The notes beneath the pieces were generated by a model. The model saw nothing but the letters and a program-made list of their open reading frames with translations, ran no database searches and had not been told where the DNA came from. Both the position numbers and the translations under genes were made by a program. A stretch of DNA of 64,000 bases from Drosophila pseudoobscura (lineage: Eukaryota; Arthropoda; Insecta; Diptera; Drosophilidae). Location: contig NC_046679.1 in NCBI RefSeq assembly GCF_009870125.1, forward strand, positions 24,614,001 through 24,678,000, read 5' to 3'. This document shows positions 61,693-64,000 of this stretch, piece after piece. How positions within the stretch are numbered: the first letter of the stretch is position 1; each line of letters opens with the position of its first letter.

Positions 61693-61826
61693 ATCTATCA
61701 TTGTCGTACATCTTCAGCGCTGTCTTTGGATCCAACTACAACTTCCTGACTAGCAATGATGATGATGTGGGTCGTATGGTATCTCTCTATCGTATGGTAG
61801 GTAAACCCGCTGACGTCAAGCGATAA
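61693..61826 (+). CDS. Unassigned terminal coding exon
   Basis: A strong acceptor (a branchpoint-like CTAATTAAG, then a T/C tract and CCCCCCGCAG) ends at 61692. In one frame the sequence stays open for 43 full codons to TAA at 61824-61826, and AATAAA follows 14 bases later (61841). The peptide includes LSYIFSAVFGSNYNF and DDDVGRMVSLYRMVGKP. The incoming codon needs one base from an upstream exon. The nearest donor (61599) does not give a matching open frame, so the upstream exon is unknown and could be distant. I recognise no family. Confidence 0.35.
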
Positions 61827-61840
61827 TCAGCTTGAGGGTG

Positions 61841-61846
61841 AATAAA
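61841..61846 (+). terminator. Poly(A) signal after the unassigned exon
   Basis: AATAAA lies 14 bases after the TAA stop of the frame at 61693. Confidence 0.4.
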
Positions 61847-62657
61847 CTTTGAAACGAAAGTGAAGGCATAACCATAGACCAGAATAAATAAGAGGAGGAG
61901 CCACATGCACATATCAGACATATAGTTAGTCATGTACTTACAATACATGGCAGCAAGTGCTAATGAGCAGAAAGAGTGCGGGTGGGTGTGGGTCGACAAT
62001 GGAGGCATATGCTTCACTGCACGTTCTGTGAAAAAGTTTGTTGCCTAAGTCATTTGTCTTTGCCCGTTGTCAGTGGATTTTGAATGGCCCCTGAATGGCA
62101 TACCCTAACTGGCGGGCAATCTTTGACTTGGCAATGTGTTTGTAAGAATAGAATGGATATAGGAATGGATAATATAGTAAATAGGATAATAGATTACTTA
62201 ACAAAATAACAACTGCCTTATTTTACTTAGTGTATATACAAATCGGTAGCTTTGGAGAAGATCTCGAGGGCAAAGAAAAAACATCTTATCTAAAATAGTG
62301 TAGATCCAAATCGTCACAGTGTTCCCTCTACTTGTTGGTCTTGAAAAGCGCCTGTTGATTGTAGATGGTTCAGTGATTATTTTTATTGGGTTTTCCATGA
62401 TCTTGATCGTCCGGCCCTCAAAAAAAATGATAATTTTGGGCTGGCTGAAAAATTAACGCATTCTGAGGCCCAGTCAAGCAGCGCCGTATTGTCCGCTGCG
62501 ATTATTATATTGTGTCTTTTGGATCTGGGGGGGCATTCCCAGATTTCGTCACAAACTGGTTTCGCTTTCGGTCGTGTTTGTTCTGCAATTTGCGTAGAAT
62601 CCACTTGGCAATGCGTGCCGCGTAGTTGTAGCTTCTTGCTGAGATTCGGATTCGGGG
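61847..62657. other. Gene-free interval
   Basis: Upstream region of the last secreted-protein gene; no coding exon recognised. Confidence 0.4.
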
Positions 62658-62665
62658 TATAAAAG
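62658..62665 (+). promoter_or_regulatory. TATA box of the gene at 62722
   Basis: TATAAAAG, 57 bases upstream of the ATG; transcription should start near 62690. Confidence 0.65.
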
Positions 62666-62721
62666 CTTCGGGCACTTCACAATTGCAATTTAGTTTCATA
62701 CAAGAAGCCCTCGATATCGGC

Positions 62722-63270
62722 ATGTCTCTGTTTCCTGTGAGTTGTGTAAGTGTTTCTCTGCGCTTGGACCCCTCGTTGGGATGCACCTGCTCATTATTGG
62801 TTTGCTCTCCTCTTTAGCTGCTGGTCGTTTTGCTGGTCGCCGGTCATGGTCAGGCGGCACCGGCTCCAGTCCCCGTCAAGGCTGAGGGACGCACTTTTGG
62901 CCTCTTGGGCGGCGGATTCGGTGGGAGTGTTGGACTCAGCGCTGGAGTTGGCCTAGGCGGAGGCCTGTACAGCGGCTTTGGAGGCGGCGGCGGCTACCCA
63001 GGTGGCTATGCTAGTGGCTATCCAGGAGGCTACGGTGGGGGCTATTCTGGCTATCCCGGAGGATACGGCGGCGGTTATTCTGGCTATCCTGGCGATGGAT
63101 ACTCTGGCTTTGGACACAGGCCCCATCATCATAATCACGGCGGATTCTATCCCGGCGGCGGGTCATACTACAACCAGGGTGGATCCTACGGGGGTCACTA
63201 CAGTCAGTCGCAGTACTCCAATGGGTACCATAACGGGGGCTACGGCGGCGGTGGGGGTTTCTTCGGTTAA
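62722..63270 (+). CDS. Secreted Gly/Tyr-rich protein with GGYSGYPGG repeats
   Basis: Exons 62722-62736 (MSLFP) and 62818-63270 are joined in phase 0 across an 81-base intron; 155 residues. The signal peptide continues LLVVLLVAGHGQA, cleaved before APAP. After VPVKAEGRTFGLLGG come glycine-rich blocks and repeats of the type [13 protein letters not shown], a histidine-rich insert (HRPHHHNHGG), and a Gln-Ser-Tyr segment before the end GGGGFFG. It is the most repeat-regular member of the cluster. Function unknown; probably a structural extracellular protein. Confidence 0.87.
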
Positions 63271-63847
63271 ACGTAAACCTCTGCTGAGGCTGTGATCCAT
63301 CTGTCTAGTTAAGTGCCTTATTATTTGTACGAGTACCTCCGGCAAAGATTGTAAAATACACAAAAAAACCGAAATATTAAGTTCGAAATCCGGTTTCTCT
63401 GGGAATACATACCATTGTCCTTGGGGCTACTTTTTTGCGGTTCCCTCGCTCTTTTAATGTACCGAACGAGACGTGCATAAATTTAATGGGCATAGATCCG
63501 AGATTTACGAGTATGTGTGTGGCATGGGGCATGACTAAGCTATTGCCTGGGCATGGTCTGGGGTTTTCCTCAACCCGATCTTTCCTTCGCTAAAGGGAAC
63601 GCATGTTGGCCAGTCTAAAATGATTATTTTTATAAGTTTTGGTCTGAAATTTTGCTACCAATTGAACCATTTCCTTATGGCAATTGCGTGCACATTCAAT
63701 TAAATTAATTTTGTGTTCTTACGCCTTCGATTTGGACTGTATATGTATACATATATATACATTTTAATCATTCTAAGACATATTTGGCCGAATGAATCTG
63801 TATCTATATTTTTGTTCGGAATTTATATGTACATATGTATGTATGTA
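63271..63847. other. 3' flank, no gene seen
   Basis: Non-coding sequence with ATGTACATATGTATG-type simple runs towards its end. Confidence 0.4.
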
Positions 63848-64000
63848 CAGTGGTGTTCATACACTTAAGCCACAAGAACTACACCAAGAATTTAAGCGAA
63901 AATCAAGAAAAGTTTTTATTTTACAGCTCCCATTTTTTGTTTCAAATTAGTTCTATATGTCACTGTTTTAATACAATAACAACCAAATTATAAAAATATA
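63848..64000 (+). mobile_element. Possible left end of a Tc1/mariner-type DNA transposon
   Basis: CAGTGGTGTTCATACACTTA starts directly after TA, the target of Tc1 elements, and resembles the CAGTG.TGTTCA termini of Drosophila Tc1/HB-like transposons. The element would run out of the window, so the second end and the transposase cannot be checked. Confidence 0.3.

Overview
The window is nuclear DNA of a Drosophila species. It has short GT-AG introns, TATA/Initiator core promoters, DINE-1/SGM-type Helitron relatives, an attacin D gene, and eukaryotic tRNA genes with internal promoters. The repeat style suggests the obscura group, but that is only a lean. Attacin D is a Muller element E gene in D. 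melanogaster (about 90B, from memory), so the segment probably comes from the equivalent of 3R.

Left third (1-24.7 kb): one large minus-strand gene dominates. It starts at 24447, skips an 18.1 kb intron, uses a 19-nt microexon, has a 3.8 kb main exon, and runs off the left edge inside a WD40-like region. The encoded protein is disordered, proline-rich and resembles ZNF106. The giant intron holds an intronless Bax inhibitor-1 gene on the opposite strand, two tRNA-Ala genes, a TATA/Initiator promoter with an AUG-free leader exon, and two DINE-1-like elements.

Middle (25-51 kb): tRNA-Ala and tRNA-Pro genes are scattered through about 17 kb with no recognisable protein gene. Then come an intronless Rpn12/PSMD8 proteasome gene, a tRNA-Val, a six-exon leucine-rich repeat gene resembling TCTE1/DRC5 (a flagellar dynein regulatory complex subunit), and attacin D, which has no signal peptide.

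Right part (51-64 kb): two tRNA-Thr genes are followed by a cluster of six small secreted-protein genes, five of them rich in glycine and tyrosine. Those five share one layout: a first coding exon of only 2-7 codons, a short phase-0 intron, then an exon carrying the rest of the signal peptide and the repeats. tRNA-Ala, tRNA-Pro and tRNA-Val genes lie between them. An unassigned terminal coding exon lies at 61.7 kb, and what looks like the end of a Tc1-like transposon lies at the right edge.

In all there are 17 tRNA genes: 9 Ala-AGC, 4 Pro-TGG, 2 Val (AAC and CAC) and 2 Thr-AGT. Exon models were built by hand from splice signals and reading phase. No database search was possible, so names rest on recognised protein similarity.
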